Below are positions 9,098-20,166 of a DNA stretch of 64,000 nt, piece by piece. Location: NCBI GenBank assembly GCA_002005505.1, contig KV908642.1, positions 62,001 through 126,000 on the forward strand, given 5' to 3'. Made by a program: the position numbers and the translations under genes. Positions within the stretch are counted from its first letter, which is position 1. Each line of letters begins with the position of its first letter. Source of the DNA: Botryococcus braunii (taxonomy: Eukaryota; Chlorophyta; Trebouxiophyceae). The notes beneath the pieces were generated by a model. It made no database searches. It had not been told where the DNA came from and saw nothing but the letters and a program-made list of their open reading frames with translations.

Positions 9098-12000
9098 CAT
9101 AGGGGTGTCAGGCCCCACAGACTCCAGATCCAGCCCAAATTTCTCAGCTAAGGCATCAATCTTTGGGATGCAACTCAAAGAAATCAACCCTTTCTCTCTA
9201 TCTCTCATCACTTGGCAGCCTAAGAAATCTTTCACCTCTCCTAAATCATGAATGGTGAACTCTTTCTTCAACAAACCTTTCACTCTCTCTATCTCACTCA
9301 TGCCCTTTGAGACTATCAAAAGATCATCAACATAAATCAGCACAAAGGATTTCCCTCCATCCACATAACATTTCACATAGACCCCAGCATCACTCTTGCA
9401 CACCTCATACCCCATGGTATGTAGCTTCTCATTAAGGGTCTTATGCCATGCCCTTGGAGCTTGCTTCAGGCCATACAGAGCCTTCTTCAAGCGACACACA
9501 GTGTTCCCATCCCCATTCTCAAACCCAGGAGGTTGTGTGACATAGACCTCCTCCTCTAATTCACCATTTAAAAATGCAGTCTTGACATCCACCTGGTGAA
9601 TTTCAAGACCCTCCTGTGCAGCCACTGACAATAAAGCTCTTCTAGACCCATAACTGCTGGTGGGTGCAAATACCTCCATCACATCCACTCCTGGAATTTG
9701 CCTACACCCTTGAGCCACCAGCCTGGCCTTGAACCTGAGCACATTGCCGTGTGCATCCATTTTCACTGAGAAAATCCAGTGAACTGGGATGACTTTGTGC
9801 CCACGAGGTCTAGGAACAAACTCCATCACCTCATGAGCATCTAAGGAGTTTTGCTCCTCCTGCATTGCAGCCTTCCAGTATTCCCATTGTGGGGACTGCT
9901 GGGCCTCCTTTAGACTTGAAGGCACACTAATCTTCCCAAAACGCACCCCAGTGTGCTTCCCCTGCTCTTGCTTATTCTTACTCTCACTCTCACCCACTAC
10001 TCTTTCGCTGAATGTCGCCGCACTGCACGTGGGAACTGTGGGCAAAGACCCAAATCTCTCCCTCTGCTCTCTCTCTCTCTCTTAGACTCACAGCTTGCCC
10101 TCTCAAGCTTGCTGCCAGCCTCTCTCACATCATCCTCCCAAACACAGGTACCTCTCGGAAAGCTCTTGTAATTGGGGGAGTTCTCACACTGTCTTGGCTT
10201 CCGATTCACCTCCTCAGACACACTCTCACATGGCTGACGGTTTGCAGTCCCGTCAGGACTCTCATAGTCATGTGAACCACTCTGCATTGCATGAGCACTT
10301 GGTCTCTCTTGCTGCTGTGCCCAGGTCTCTCGCTCTCTCTGTCTGCTGCCCACTAGACATGAGCGCTGGGGCGCAGGCCCAGCAGCACACTCCCATGCAT
10401 GGCCCACGCTTGCGTGGCTGGCACCACATTGTCCTTGGGCATCACTGATAGAGTTCTCATCACTCACATTTCTCTCAGGCACTGAGCAGGTCCCACCCAT
10501 ACATCTCAGCTCACTTGGACCATCTGCAGTCTGATCAGAGACTGCCCCCCTCTCATCTCTTACAAGTGAAACAGGTCTCTCGGTGTCCTGCCCCAATTCC
10601 TGCGCTTCCCCTGGTCCCTGTGACTTTGTGTCACCTTCAGTCATCCCCTCTCGCTCACAGCACTCTCCCTTATCCTGTGCCAGCAGGATATCTCGAGCTG
10701 CAGTTCGTTGCTCATATCGTTGAGCCCGCGACAGTCCGTCCGGAGGTGAGATGGTAGTAGCCGGATGCGGATTACGCAGTGACTGCTGTAGTCGCTCTAA
10801 AGTCTAATGATGTTGTCCGCTGTCTGCACTTCCTCGCGCCAGTCGTTGAATAGCGTCCAGAGCCCCGGACTGATCCAGGTCCGGCAGCTGCTCTCCCGTG
10901 CTTGTTTCGGGAGACACAGTGAGAATGCCCTCCTCTTGGGAAGGCTTCCCCTGACCATCAGGCTCAGTTGCAGCCTGGTCAGAGGGTACCGGGAAGGAGC
11001 TGTCAGGTCTACTGCTGGAGCATGGGATGCTGACAGGCTGGTTCTGCATGCTGCGCTGTGACAGTGGCACCACTGGATTGCTGCTGTGCAATTGCCCTGA
11101 TAAGTCTTCAGGGTATGAAAACAGCTGAGGCTGGTCAGGGAGAACAACCATTCCCACCCGAGTAGCTCCTCGAATGTGTTCCACAAATTGAACATCTCTG
11201 CTCTCTCTCCAGATCCCCCCTCCCATATAGATACGATAGGCCTTTGACACTGGTGAGTAACCAGTGAACATCCCAGCCACAGCCTTTGGTGCAAAGGTCC
11301 CCCTCTGCTGGTCAGGAACGTGGACAAATGCAAGGCATCCCCATGTGCGCAGCAAGGATACATCTGGCTTATATCCCATGAACATTTCGCAGGGAGATAG
11401 GGGCCTGCCTGTGCTGGGTCCCATATTTAAAAGGGTGCAGGCTGTCTCCAGGGCTTCCTTCCACATAACAGGGCTTGCTGCAGCAAAATTGAGGAGGGTC
11501 CTGGTGCGCTCCTTGAGGGTTCTGTTGGCTCTCTCAGCAACTCCATTCTGCTGAGGGGTATATGGGGCAGATGTCTCCAGCTTAGTGCCCTGGGATGCAC
11601 AAAATTCCTTGAACTTGGCATTTAAGAACTCTGTCCCTCTGTCACTGCGGATGCACTTCACTGTAGTTTCCTTCTCAGTTTGCCAGTACAGAATTAAGTC
11701 TCTGACAACAGCTGCAATTACATCCTTTGACTTCACTGGCAGCACTGCCTTCCACCCAGATGCCTCATCAGTTACAGTTACCCAAAAGCGTTCCCCAGTA
11801 ATGGCTGCTGGTGATATAGGACCCACAGTGTCAATGTGGATTCTGTCAAGGGGTTTCTCAGCAGGTCTAGAGCTTTCACCAAATGGGGGACGTGAATGCT
11901 TCCCCTCAATGCATGCTTCACAGTACTTAGGACACTTTTCACAGGGGGACATCAAGGTGTCTAGGCCAGTAACCAGGTGCTCGCTGCTCAGGCGTTTCAT

Positions 12001-13602
12001 CCAGGGGTCTCCTGGGTGTCCCAATCTGCTGTGCCACAGGAAACGTTTGGCACAGTCATGGCTTTGACCTTTGGAGCATTTCTTCTTTAAGGCAGCTGTC
12101 ACTGAATAAGGGACCTTCACTGGTGCTACTGGGAGGCAGTTGTGAATATAATAGAGACCATTCTCTGGTTTCACAGGCATCTGCCAACCACTCGGTCCTG
12201 AGACAGCAGTGAATGCTCCCAGTCTATCTGTACTGAACCGGATTCCATCACGCAAAGCAGCAGATACTGAGAGAATATTGGTGGTGGCTGAGGGAACACA
12301 CTGGACATGATGCAGCCACACTGGAATATGCTGAGAGGACAGGAGGCACACTGATCCAGTAGCAACAATACCCCCAGTGGCATCAGACGTAGCAAGCAGC
12401 AGTGGAATAGGGTGGTCATGTACTGTAGGGGCATGCAGCAGGGACAAGTTGTTCACAAGATGTACAGACGCTCCACTGTCCACAAGCCACGACTGTTTGG
12501 ACTGCTGGTGTTTACTGCCATCCAGCACATTATAAGATACCACGTATGGCATACCTTCTGAGGGAGGAGAGGGTGGTCTTGGAGGAGGGTGCAGCAGTGG
12601 GAACGCTCCAGTGCCTGGGAATGCATGCTGCACGCTTGGAGGCGGTTGGGGTGCACCAGGAAACTGACCTTGGGGCCACATGGCAGCAAGTTGCTGTACT
12701 GCTGCCACCACATTGCGTTGGGTCTCTGCATCCCTTTGACGTTTGCGGCAGTCTCTCCAGAAGTGGCCTTTCCTGTGGCAGTAGTTGCATGTGCCTCTCA
12801 CTTCTCCCTTAGACTCTGTGTCTGCTGGCTGTCTGGAGGGATTGGCCCCGCTAGTAGAAGGGGCAGGAGCAGTCTCCCTTTGAGCAGGCATTGCTTGCAT
12901 CACCATGGCAGGCTGTTCTCCATCATCGTTGTAGCCATAAGCTTCTGCAGTGGTGGAAATGAGAGCTGCCAGGTCATCCAGGGGGCAAGCTACTGCAGTG
13001 GGCAGCATCCCGGGAGGATTAGCTGCTGCTGGCAGTCCCTGCACGATCTGGGAGGCCACATGACCATCCAGGAGGTCATGTCCATTGCGTTTCAAGCAGC
13101 TTTTGAGATTTATCATTCTGGACACATACTGAGAGTTTGTTTCTCCACGCCTCATCCCTTTTGACATTTCCTTCAGCCAGTCTGCGTTGGCTTGAGTGTT
13201 GTAACCACCAACAAATTTCTTGCAAATAAACAGATATGCATCATATGCTGACTGCTTACTTGACACTTCTCCTAACCATTCTTCAGGCACTGACTCATAC
13301 AGCAGAAGCATTGCAGCCGCATTATGGATGGTTCCAGGCATGGCTGACTGAATGGCAGGAAAAGAACCCTTGGCACTATTGGCAGCAGTGAAGGCATTGT
13401 CCCATACCACAAAATTTGTGCCATGACGATCCAATTTAATATGCACCTTGACTTGGGTGGCTATAACCTTGGGAAGTACATCTCCCTCGCCCTTTGATGT
13501 GCTGGGTGTACACGGCTGTCGTGTGGGAGACGATGTAGATGCTTCCTCTGTTGTGGGATCCTCCTCAGATGGCTCCCTTGATTTAGATCTCTTTCTCGCC
13601 AT
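9098..13602 (-). pseudogene. gag-pol: Copia gag-pol of element B, N-terminal two thirds, broken
   Basis: The frame opens at 13602 with MARKRSKSREP. It encodes gag, a CCHC knuckle CNYCHRKGHFWRDC near residue 270, protease DSG near 375, the integrase zinc domain and the DDE core (HIDTVGP, RSDRGTEF, NGVAERANR). An in-frame TAG at 10806-10804 ends it after ARGSADSGQHH, but the same frame continues through the linker (TLERLQQSLR onward), with its Cys modules, to about 10045. There a frameshift occurs, and RT resumes (SERVVGE, HWIFSVKM, catalytic YVDD near 9330) to SVGPDTPM at 9098, where element A splits it. The rest lies at 1957-1203. It is closest to B-prime and more distant from A and D. Confidence 0.9.
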
Positions 13603-13613
13603 GCTGATGTCTC

Positions 13614-14138
13614 TCAGTCTGCGTTAGGTTCTGACCGCTGTGAGTCCCTGTCGTCGTCTCCTTCGTCTGTGTCCGTGCACCACTCCTCTGGGCTGAATCC
13701 TTTTCTGCTGCCCAGAAGGGAAAGTAGGAAGTCCTCGTCAAGAGTAGCGAGAGCACACTCCACTGCTGTGTAGGCTGCCCTTTCTTCCCAGTACTCGGGT
13801 TTGCTGGGTCCTCCGAGCTGTTGTAGATGTCGTTCAAATAATGCTCGCGTGACGAAGCCTGGGTCCGCGTTGATGAATGAACACTCCCACGCAGTTACTT
13901 TGTATGCTGGGTAAGCAGAGAATCGTCGTCTGAACCACAGAGGCTGTTCGAGTTTGCCCAGTCCGTACGCGCGGCTGACAAAATCCTTCACTATAAATGC
14001 TCGTTCTTCTGGTGTTCTCGGTCCCGTATCTCCTCCAGCTCGCCTCAAGCTATCATATGTCGGTGGTGAAGGAGGTGGGGGAATAAAAGGTCTTTTGCCG
14101 CCGGTCGACATCCTTCCGCTCTGCTTCGTTCGTCCCAT
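13614..14138 (-). CDS. ORF1 of B, histone H3 tail-like with Met at the Lys9 position
   Basis: An intact 174-codon frame starts MGRTKQSGRMSTGGKRP. Aligned to histone H3 residues 1-16, 11 of 16 positions match, including R2 T3 K4 Q5, R8, S10 T11 G12 G13 K14 and P16, while Lys9 is replaced by Met. Removal of Met before Gly would leave a free N-terminus like that of H3. A Pro-rich hinge follows, then the domain shared with the ORF1 of D (YDSLRRAGG, GPRTPEERAFIVKD, AYPAYKVTAWECSFINADPGF), and an acidic end (CTDTDEGDDDRDSQ). No known domain is recognised in the body. The stop is 11 nt before the gag ATG, so gag may be reached by reinitiation. A histone-mimic role is inferred from the tail only. Confidence 0.8.
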   Translation of the reverse strand: MGRTKQSGRMSTGGKRPFIPPPPSPPTYDSLRRAGGDTGPRTPEERAFIVKDFVSRAYGLGKLEQPLWFRRRFSAYPAYKVTAWECSFINADPGFVTRALFERHLQQLGGPSKPEYWEERAAYTAVECALATLDEDFLLSLLGSRKGFSPEEWCTDTDEGDDDRDSQRSEPNAD

Positions 14139-14180
14139 CGTAGGCTCGGAACATACTTTCAGTTGCCCAGCTCAAGAGTT

Positions 14181-14196
14181 TGGTGGGCCCATAACC
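14181..14196 (-). other. Primer-binding site of B
   Basis: Minus-strand GGTTATGGGCCCACCA directly abuts the LTR. It is complementary to the anticodon arm of plant-type initiator tRNA-Met. Confidence 0.82.
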
Positions 14197-14925
14197 TGTA
14201 CAATTCTGGGCGTAATATTCCCTGTATGTCCCGGCACGAAGGGTGTTAAGCTCGGTCGGGTCTCTTGCTGTGTGTAGGAGAGCAAGCAGAGCCCGACTGT
14301 GTGTTGACACTTGTGGCAACTGATCAGAGATAAGCACCCGGAGTGCTCTTTCAGTCCCAAACAAGTCATTACATTGCTTCTTGCTCTCTCTCAACGCCAA
14401 GGAATTCAAACTACCTCTTCTAAGCATCGACTGATAGTTCGCATTACCATTGTTCGATGAGTCAAGCATTAGCAATATTCTAATACACTTATCTAGACCT
14501 CTTCCTAATCAATTGTCCATGCAAGTTACACTTGGATGCAGCACTTCACCTGTATGTCCCGGCACGAAGGGTGTTAAGCTCGGTCGGGTCTCTTGCTGTG
14601 TGTAGGAGAGCAAGCAGAGCCCGACTGTGTGTTGACACTTGTGGCAACTGATCAGAGATAAGCACCCGGAGTGCTCTTTCAGTCCCAAACAAGTGCCGAG
14701 CCCGTCATGCCTGCTGCCTATATCCTTTCTCGCAATAACGCGTCAAATTGCATTACTCTCTCTTTCTAAAATGGAATCGGTCCAGATCAATTATGGCAGA
14801 ACTCTAGAGTTCTGCCATCCATTACTCTACCTCTAAGATTGTTCACCTTGATTGCTTTAGGGAAACCTGGCCACTATTACTCTTCTGAGGGAAAGTCACT
14901 AATCTGTTCTTTCACTATTATAACA
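14197..14925 (-). repeat. 5' LTR of element B, long form with duplicated leader exon
   Basis: 729 bp. In element orientation leader exon copy 1 is 14694-14550 (145 nt), then GTGAAG, a 183-nt spacer with TGTAA two bases before copy 2, then copy 2 at 14366-14222, then GGAATATTACG to the LTR end. The predicted intron is 14549-14222, 328 nt, exactly the amount missing from the 3' LTR (784-1184). A perfect 22-bp palindrome with half-site GGCAGAACTCT lies about 100 bp upstream of copy 1. Confidence 0.92.
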
Positions 14926-14930
14926 GCTCC

Positions 14931-15137
14931 GCACACTTACATCATTCTCCCAGACACAGGTATCTCTCGGAAAGCTCTTGTAGTCTGGGGTAATCACACA
15001 TTGTCCGAGCTTCCGATTCACCTCCTCATTCTCACTCTCACATGTCTGACGAATGGCAGCTTCGTCAGTTCTCTCACAAGCATCCTGAGCACCCTGCCGG
15101 ATTTGTGTGTCTGTTCCTTCTAGGCACTGTGCTAGTG

Positions 15138-15199
<62 letters not shown>

Positions 15200-18100
15200 G
15201 TCCTCCCACTAAACATGAGCGCTGGGACGCTGGCCCAACTGCGCGCTCACAGGCATAGCCCCCATTTGTGTGGCGGGCACCACATTGTACATGGGCTTCA
15301 TGAACTGGGACTGTGCAGTTCATGCTCGTCTCACAGGATACATCTCTAACATCACTCTCAGGCACTGTACAGGTCCCACCCAAGCAACTCAGCTCACTTG
15401 GACCAGTTTCAGTCTGATCAGAGACTGTCCCCCTTTCATCGCTCACATGTAGTGCAGGTCTCTCGTGATTCTGACTCCTGTCCTGCACTTCCTTTGGTCC
15501 CTGTGACTCAATGTCACATTCTGTCAGCCCCACTTGCTCACAGCTCTCTCCCTTCTCCTGTGCCAGCACGAGCTTGCGTGCAGCAGTTCGCTGCTCGTAG
15601 CGTTGTGACCTCGTCAACCCGTTAGGAGGTTGACTGGCAGAGTCTGGCTGTGTATCTCGGAGTGACTGCTGTGCTCGCTCCAAAGCCTGTTGATGCTCTC
15701 CACCGTCGGGATTCCCTCTAGCCATTCGACGAAGTGTCTCCACCATGCCGGACTGGTCCAAATCCAGGGGTTGTGACTCTCAGAAGGGTCAAGTTGAGCG
15801 TCCGCTGGATGACTCCTCTGGAATAGACTTCCCCTGACAGACAGGCTCGGTTGCAGCCTCGTCCGGGGGTTCTGGGAAGGCGCTGTCAGGGCTGTTGCTG
15901 GAACAGGGAGGGCTGACAGCTTCCTTCTTGATGCCTGCCTGGAGTGTGTCTGTGGGAGGCTCACTGGGTGGTAGCTGAGTCTGGAGGTCTGCTGGGTACG
16001 AGAAATTCTGTGCTTGCCCAGGTGTACTGTTGGCTCCCACTCGAGAGGCTCCTCGAATGTGTTCAACAAATTCCACATCTCTGCTTTCTCTCCAGACCCC
16101 CCCTCCAAGATAAATCCGGAACGCTTTGGACACTGGGGAATATCCAGTAAACATGCCAGGCACTGCCTTAGGTGCAAACACTCCCCTCTGATGATCTGGT
16201 ACATGGACAAAGGCAAGGCATCCCCACGTACGTAAGAGGGAAACATCTGGTTTGTATCCCATAAACATTTCAAAGGGAGTGAGAGGCCTGCCTGTGCTGG
16301 GTCCCATATTCAGGAGAGTGCATGCTGTTTCCAAGGCTTCTTTCCACATGACAGGGCTCGCTGCAGCAAAATTAAGCAGGGTTCTGGTTCGCTCCTTCAA
16401 GGTCCTGTTGGCTCGCTCTGCTATCCCATTCTGCTGTGGGGTGTAGGGAGCAGACATCTCCAATTTAGTGCCCTGAGAAGCACAGAACTCCTTGAATCTG
16501 GCATAAATAAATTCAGTACCTCTGTCGCACCGGATACACTTCACTGTGACTCCTCTTTCTGTCTGCCAGAACATAATAAGGTCTTTAACAACAGACCCAA
16601 TGACATCCTTAGTTCTCACTGGCAGAACAGCCTTCCATCCAGACGCCTCGTCTGCCACTGTCACCCAGAACCGTTCTCCTGTGATGGCAGCTGGGGAGAT
16701 GGGACCCACTGTATCAATATGAATTCTGTCAAGAGGATTTACTGCAGGCCTGGAACTTTCACCAAATGGAGGTCGGGTGTGCTTCCCCTCAATACATGCT
16801 TCACAATACTTTGGACAATTCTCACATGGTGACAGGGAAGTGTCAATGCCTGTGACCAGCTGTTCGTTGCTCAGGCGTTGCATCCATGGTTTACCCGGAT
16901 GTCCCATTCTGCTGTGCCACAAAAATCGTCTGGCATAGTCATGCTACAGGTTTTTCTTGGATTTGTTCTTCACTGCAGCTGCCACTGGTAATGAGTTTTG
17001 CATTTGGGCAACAGGTAGAGAGTCATGTACGTAATAAAGACCATTTTCTGCTCTGACGGGCATTTTCCAGCCATTTGGACCAGAGACTGTGGTAAATGCA
17101 CCCAAGCCGTCTGTGGCAAAACAGGCTCCATCACGAAGGGCAGCAGAGACAGACAGGATGTTCGTCGTTGCAGAAGGAACACACTGAACATGATGCAGCC
17201 ACAGTGGGACACATTGCTGGTTCAATAGGCAGACTGATCCTGTGGCAATAATTCCTCCTGTTGCATCAGACGTGGCCAGCTGCAGAGGGATGGGAGCAGC
17301 ATGTACTGTGGGAGCATGCAGCAGTGACAGATTATTTACAAGATGAACCGACGCTCCACTGTCTACCAACCAGGACTGTCTGGATATTCTCCCCTTGCAT
17401 GGTTTGAGGACATTATAGGATACCACGTGTGGCATACCTTCTGGTGGAGGAGAGGGTGGACCAGGTGGTGGGTGCAGTAATGGAACGACTCCAGCGGCAG
17501 GGAAGGCATGCTGGACTGCTGGAGGGGGCTGGAGTCCTCCTGGAAGCTGCCCTTGAGGCCACATGCCAATCAGTTGCTGCACAGCTGCCACCACATTCCT
17601 TTGTGTCTCTGCGTCCCTCTGTCTCTTGCGGCAGTCTCTCCAGAAGTGCCCCTTTTTGTGACAATAGTTGCACGTACCACGTACCTCCACCTTAGCCTCT
17701 GTGTCTGCTGGCTGTCTGGTCTGAGTCGCAGCACATGCAGCCGGAGCAGGGGCTGCAGCAGCTGGGTTTGGCTGTGCTGTCATGACCACTGCGGGCTGAT
17801 CTGGGTCGTCGTTGTAGCCCATTGCTTCTGCTGTGGTGGAGATGAGGTCTGCCAGCTGGTTCAGGGGATAAGCAACTGCTGTAGGCAGTAGTCCAGGGGA
17901 GCTGGCAGCTGCAGGCAAACCCTGTACAATCTGTGTGGCTACGTGCCCATCCAAGAGATCATGTCCATTTCGTTTCAGGCAGCCTTTCAGATTGATCATC
18001 CTATTGACGTACTGGGAGATTGTTTCACCTTGTTTCATGCCACGTGACATCTCTTTCAACCAGTCAGCATTGGCCTGAGGGTTGTAGCCTCCCACAAACT

Positions 18101-18479
18101 TCTTACAGATATGCACATGTGCATCATAGGCTGATGGTTTACTTGACAGTTCACCCCACCACCAGTCTTCTGGAACTGATTCATACAGCAACAGTAATGC
18201 AGCAGCATTATGGATAGTCCCAGGCATAGCTTCTTGAATGGCAGGCAGAGAACCCTTTGCATCATTGGCTGCAGTAAATGCATTGTCCCACACCACAAAG
18301 TTCTGGCCTTTACGCTGCAGTTTTATGTGGACTTTGACTAGTGTAGCAATGACCTTGGGAAGGGTGTCTCCTTCCCCCTTTGAAGTACTGGGAGTGCATG
18401 ATTCCCTGGTAGGGGTCGACGTAGACTCCTCTTCTGCTGATTTTGATTCAGAGCTGGTGCTGGTACCCTTCTTCTTCAT
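14931..18479 (-). pseudogene. gag-pol: Copia gag-pol of B-prime, gag to linker, decayed
   Basis: Starts MKKKGTSTSSES at 18479. Gag, the CCHC knuckle CNYCHKKGHFWRDC and protease SWLVDSGASVHLVNN are open to an in-frame stop at about 16944. The integrase continues in the same frame (WHSRMGHPG, CEACIEGK, HIDTVGP, RCDRGTEF, NGIAERANR) to two further stops near 15789-15770. The linker resumes in the same frame (LDLDQSGMVETLRRMARG), then runs into a (CT)n tract at 15140-15196 that encodes Arg-Glu repeats and shifts the frame. A last Cys module (EEVNRKLGQCVITPDYKSF) ends where element B inserted. RT continues at 783-1. It is non-functional. Confidence 0.88.
15140..15196 (+). repeat. (CT)n microsatellite inside B-prime pol
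   Basis: About 28 CT units. On the coding strand they read as (RE)n. Element B has only a short RERE at the same place, so the tract expanded within B-prime. Confidence 0.95.
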
Positions 18480-18494
18480 GCTGTTTGGTGCTGG

Positions 18495-19026
18495 TTAGCC
18501 GTCGCTCCTCTCTGACAATCTGGAGTCTCCGTCCTCGTCCTCACTGTCGTCCTCTGTGACCCACTCGTCCACGTGGAACTTGCCCTCGCTGTGGAAAATT
18601 AGTCTGTCAATGAAGTCGTCTCCCAGACTGCTCAAGGCCAACTCAATAGCTGCGTAGGCCGCTTTCTCTGTCCAATATGCTTCGTGTGACGGTCCTCCCG
18701 TCTGCTGTAGGCACCTCTCAAAGATTGCGCGTGTCAGATATCCAGGCTCTCCGTTGATGAACGAAACTTCCCACACTGTAAATTTATAGGCTGGATATAT
18801 TGGAAAGCGATCTTGGAACCACTGAGGAGGCGTGAGTGCACCCCGTCCGTGAGCTTCGTTGACCTTCCTCTTCCTTCCTTTACAAGAAATGCTCGTTCTT
18901 CAATCGTTCGTGGTCCTTTCTCTCCTCCTGCCTTTCTTCACTCGTTATATGTTGGAGGAGGAGGTGGAGGAGGAGGAGGTCCAGCTCCGCCCGTGCTCAT
19001 GCGTCCGCTTTGTCGCGTTCGCGCCA
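18495..19026 (-). pseudogene. ORF1 of B-prime, H3 tail-like start, broken
   Basis: Reading from 19026, the product starts MARTRQSGRMSTGG, even closer to the H3 N-terminus (ARTKQTARKSTGG) than B at position 1, again with Met at the Lys9 position and with Arg at Lys4. A run of eight prolines and TYNE follow, then an in-frame TGA, then RKAGGEKGPRTIEERAFLVKE in the same frame, after which the frame shifts. The C-terminal third is open again (18776-18498): WEVSFINGEPGYLTRAIFERCLQQ and an acidic end EDDSEDEDGDSRLSERSDG. The stop is 15 nt before the gag ATG. It is a decayed homologue of the B ORF1. Confidence 0.75.
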
Positions 19027-19077
19027 TTGCAGATTACTTTGCTCGAGTCATACATTTTACATGCCCCGCACAAGAGT

Positions 19078-19093
19078 TGGTGGGCCCATAACC
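19078..19093 (-). other. Primer-binding site of B-prime
   Basis: Minus-strand GGTTATGGGCCCACCA directly abuts the LTR at 19094; initiator tRNA-Met anticodon-arm type. Confidence 0.82.
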
Positions 19094-19825
19094 TGTAAAC
19101 TTCTGAGCTTGGCGTTTCCTGTATGACCCGGGCACGAAGGGTGATTAGCTCGTTGGCACTCTTGTTGTGTGTTGGAGAACAAGCAGTGACCGAATGTGAA
19201 TGAGGACTTGATAGGCAACAGTTAAGAGATAAGCACCCGAAGTGCCTTTATTGTCCCAATCAAGTCATTACAATGCTACTTGCTTTCTCTCATCACTCCG
19301 TAATTCAAACTACTTAATCTACGTAACTACCGATAGTCTGAATTACCAGTGTTCAATGAGCAAAAGCATTAGCACCAACTTAATAACATTACCTAGACCT
19401 CTTCCTAACCCATTGTCAATGAGGCTTCTGTCACTCAATGTCAGGTTACCTGTATGACCCGGGCACGAAGGGTGATTAGCTCGTCGGCACTCTTGTTGTG
19501 TGTTGGAGAACAAGCAGTGACCGAATGTGAATGAGGACTTGATAGGCAACAGTTAAGAGATAAGCACCCGAAGTGCCTTTATTGTCCCAATCAAGTGACT
19601 CGTCCTTGCACGCCGGCGTCATAAATCCTTTCTAGCAAACCGTGTCCGATTACCTCATTCTCCGTAATCTACGCGAAATTGGTCTAGATTGGTTCTGGCA
19701 GAACTCCTAGGTTCTGCCGCCTATTACTCATTCTAATGAATGTTCCCGCTAGTGATTCCGAGCTGAGCTGGCCACTATTTCTCTTCTGAGGGAAAGGCAC
19801 CAAATGTTCTTTCACTATTATAACA
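19094..19825 (-). repeat. 5' LTR of B-prime
   Basis: 732 bp. In element orientation leader exon copy 1 is 19596-19450 (147 nt), donor GTAACC, spacer with TGTAA two bases before copy 2, copy 2 at 19265-19119, then GAAACGCCAAG. Near-palindrome GGCAGAACTCCTAGGTTCTG lies about 102 bp upstream of copy 1. A TATA-like TTTATGA lies about 30 nt upstream of copy 1. Confidence 0.9.
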
Positions 19826-19898
19826 GTATGTATGTATGTATGTATGTATGTATGTATGTATGTATGTATGTATGTATGTATGTATGTATGTATGTGTG

Positions 19899-19932
<34 letters not shown>

Positions 19933-20166
19933 TGTATATATATATATGTATATATATATGTATATATATATGTATATATATATATATGTATATATATATG
20001 TATATATGTATATATATATATGTATATATGTATATATGTATATATGTATATATGTATATGTATATGTATGTATATGTATGTATATATGTATATATATGTA
20101 TATGTATATGTATGTATACATGTATATATGTATATATATGTATATGTATGTATATGTATATGTATA
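19826..20166 (+). repeat. (TATG)n grading into (TA)n/(TATG)n microsatellite
   Basis: A pure TATG run to about 19893, then interrupted TATATG repeats up to the inverted-repeat element. The long frames on both strands here are low-complexity artefacts. Confidence 0.97.

Larger units (their letters stand above)
784..14925 (-). mobile_element. Copia element B, inserted in B-prime and split by element A
   Basis: On the minus strand the order is 5' LTR 14925-14197, PBS 14196-14181, ORF1 14138-13614, gag-pol 13602-9098, interruption by A (1958-9097), RNase H 1957-1203, PPT, 3' LTR 1184-784. GCTCC flanks both ends (779-783 and 14926-14930). The pol reading frame resumes exactly across A, after the duplicated CATAG. 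The two LTRs differ: 729 bp at the 5' end and 401 bp at the 3' end. The 328-bp difference equals the predicted LTR intron (see findings). Pol carries one in-frame stop and one frameshift, so the copy is probably inactive although ORF1 is intact. Confidence 0.9.
1..19825 (-). mobile_element. Copia element B-prime, outermost of the left stack, 3' end outside the window
   Basis: A minus-strand Ty1/copia element reads, from its 5' end, LTR 19825-19094, primer-binding site 19093-19078, ORF1 remnant 19026-18495, gag-pol 18479-14931, then an interruption by element B (784-14925), and pol again from 783 to 1. The interruption is supported by the 5-bp duplication GCTCC at 779-783 and 14926-14930 and by pol homology continuing on both sides. 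The 5' LTR lies directly against a (TATG)n/(TA)n tract, so insertion into or beside a microsatellite is likely. RNase H and the 3' LTR lie off the left edge. The copy is dead: it has stops in ORF1 and gag-pol and an expanded (CT)n tract inside pol. Confidence 0.88.
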
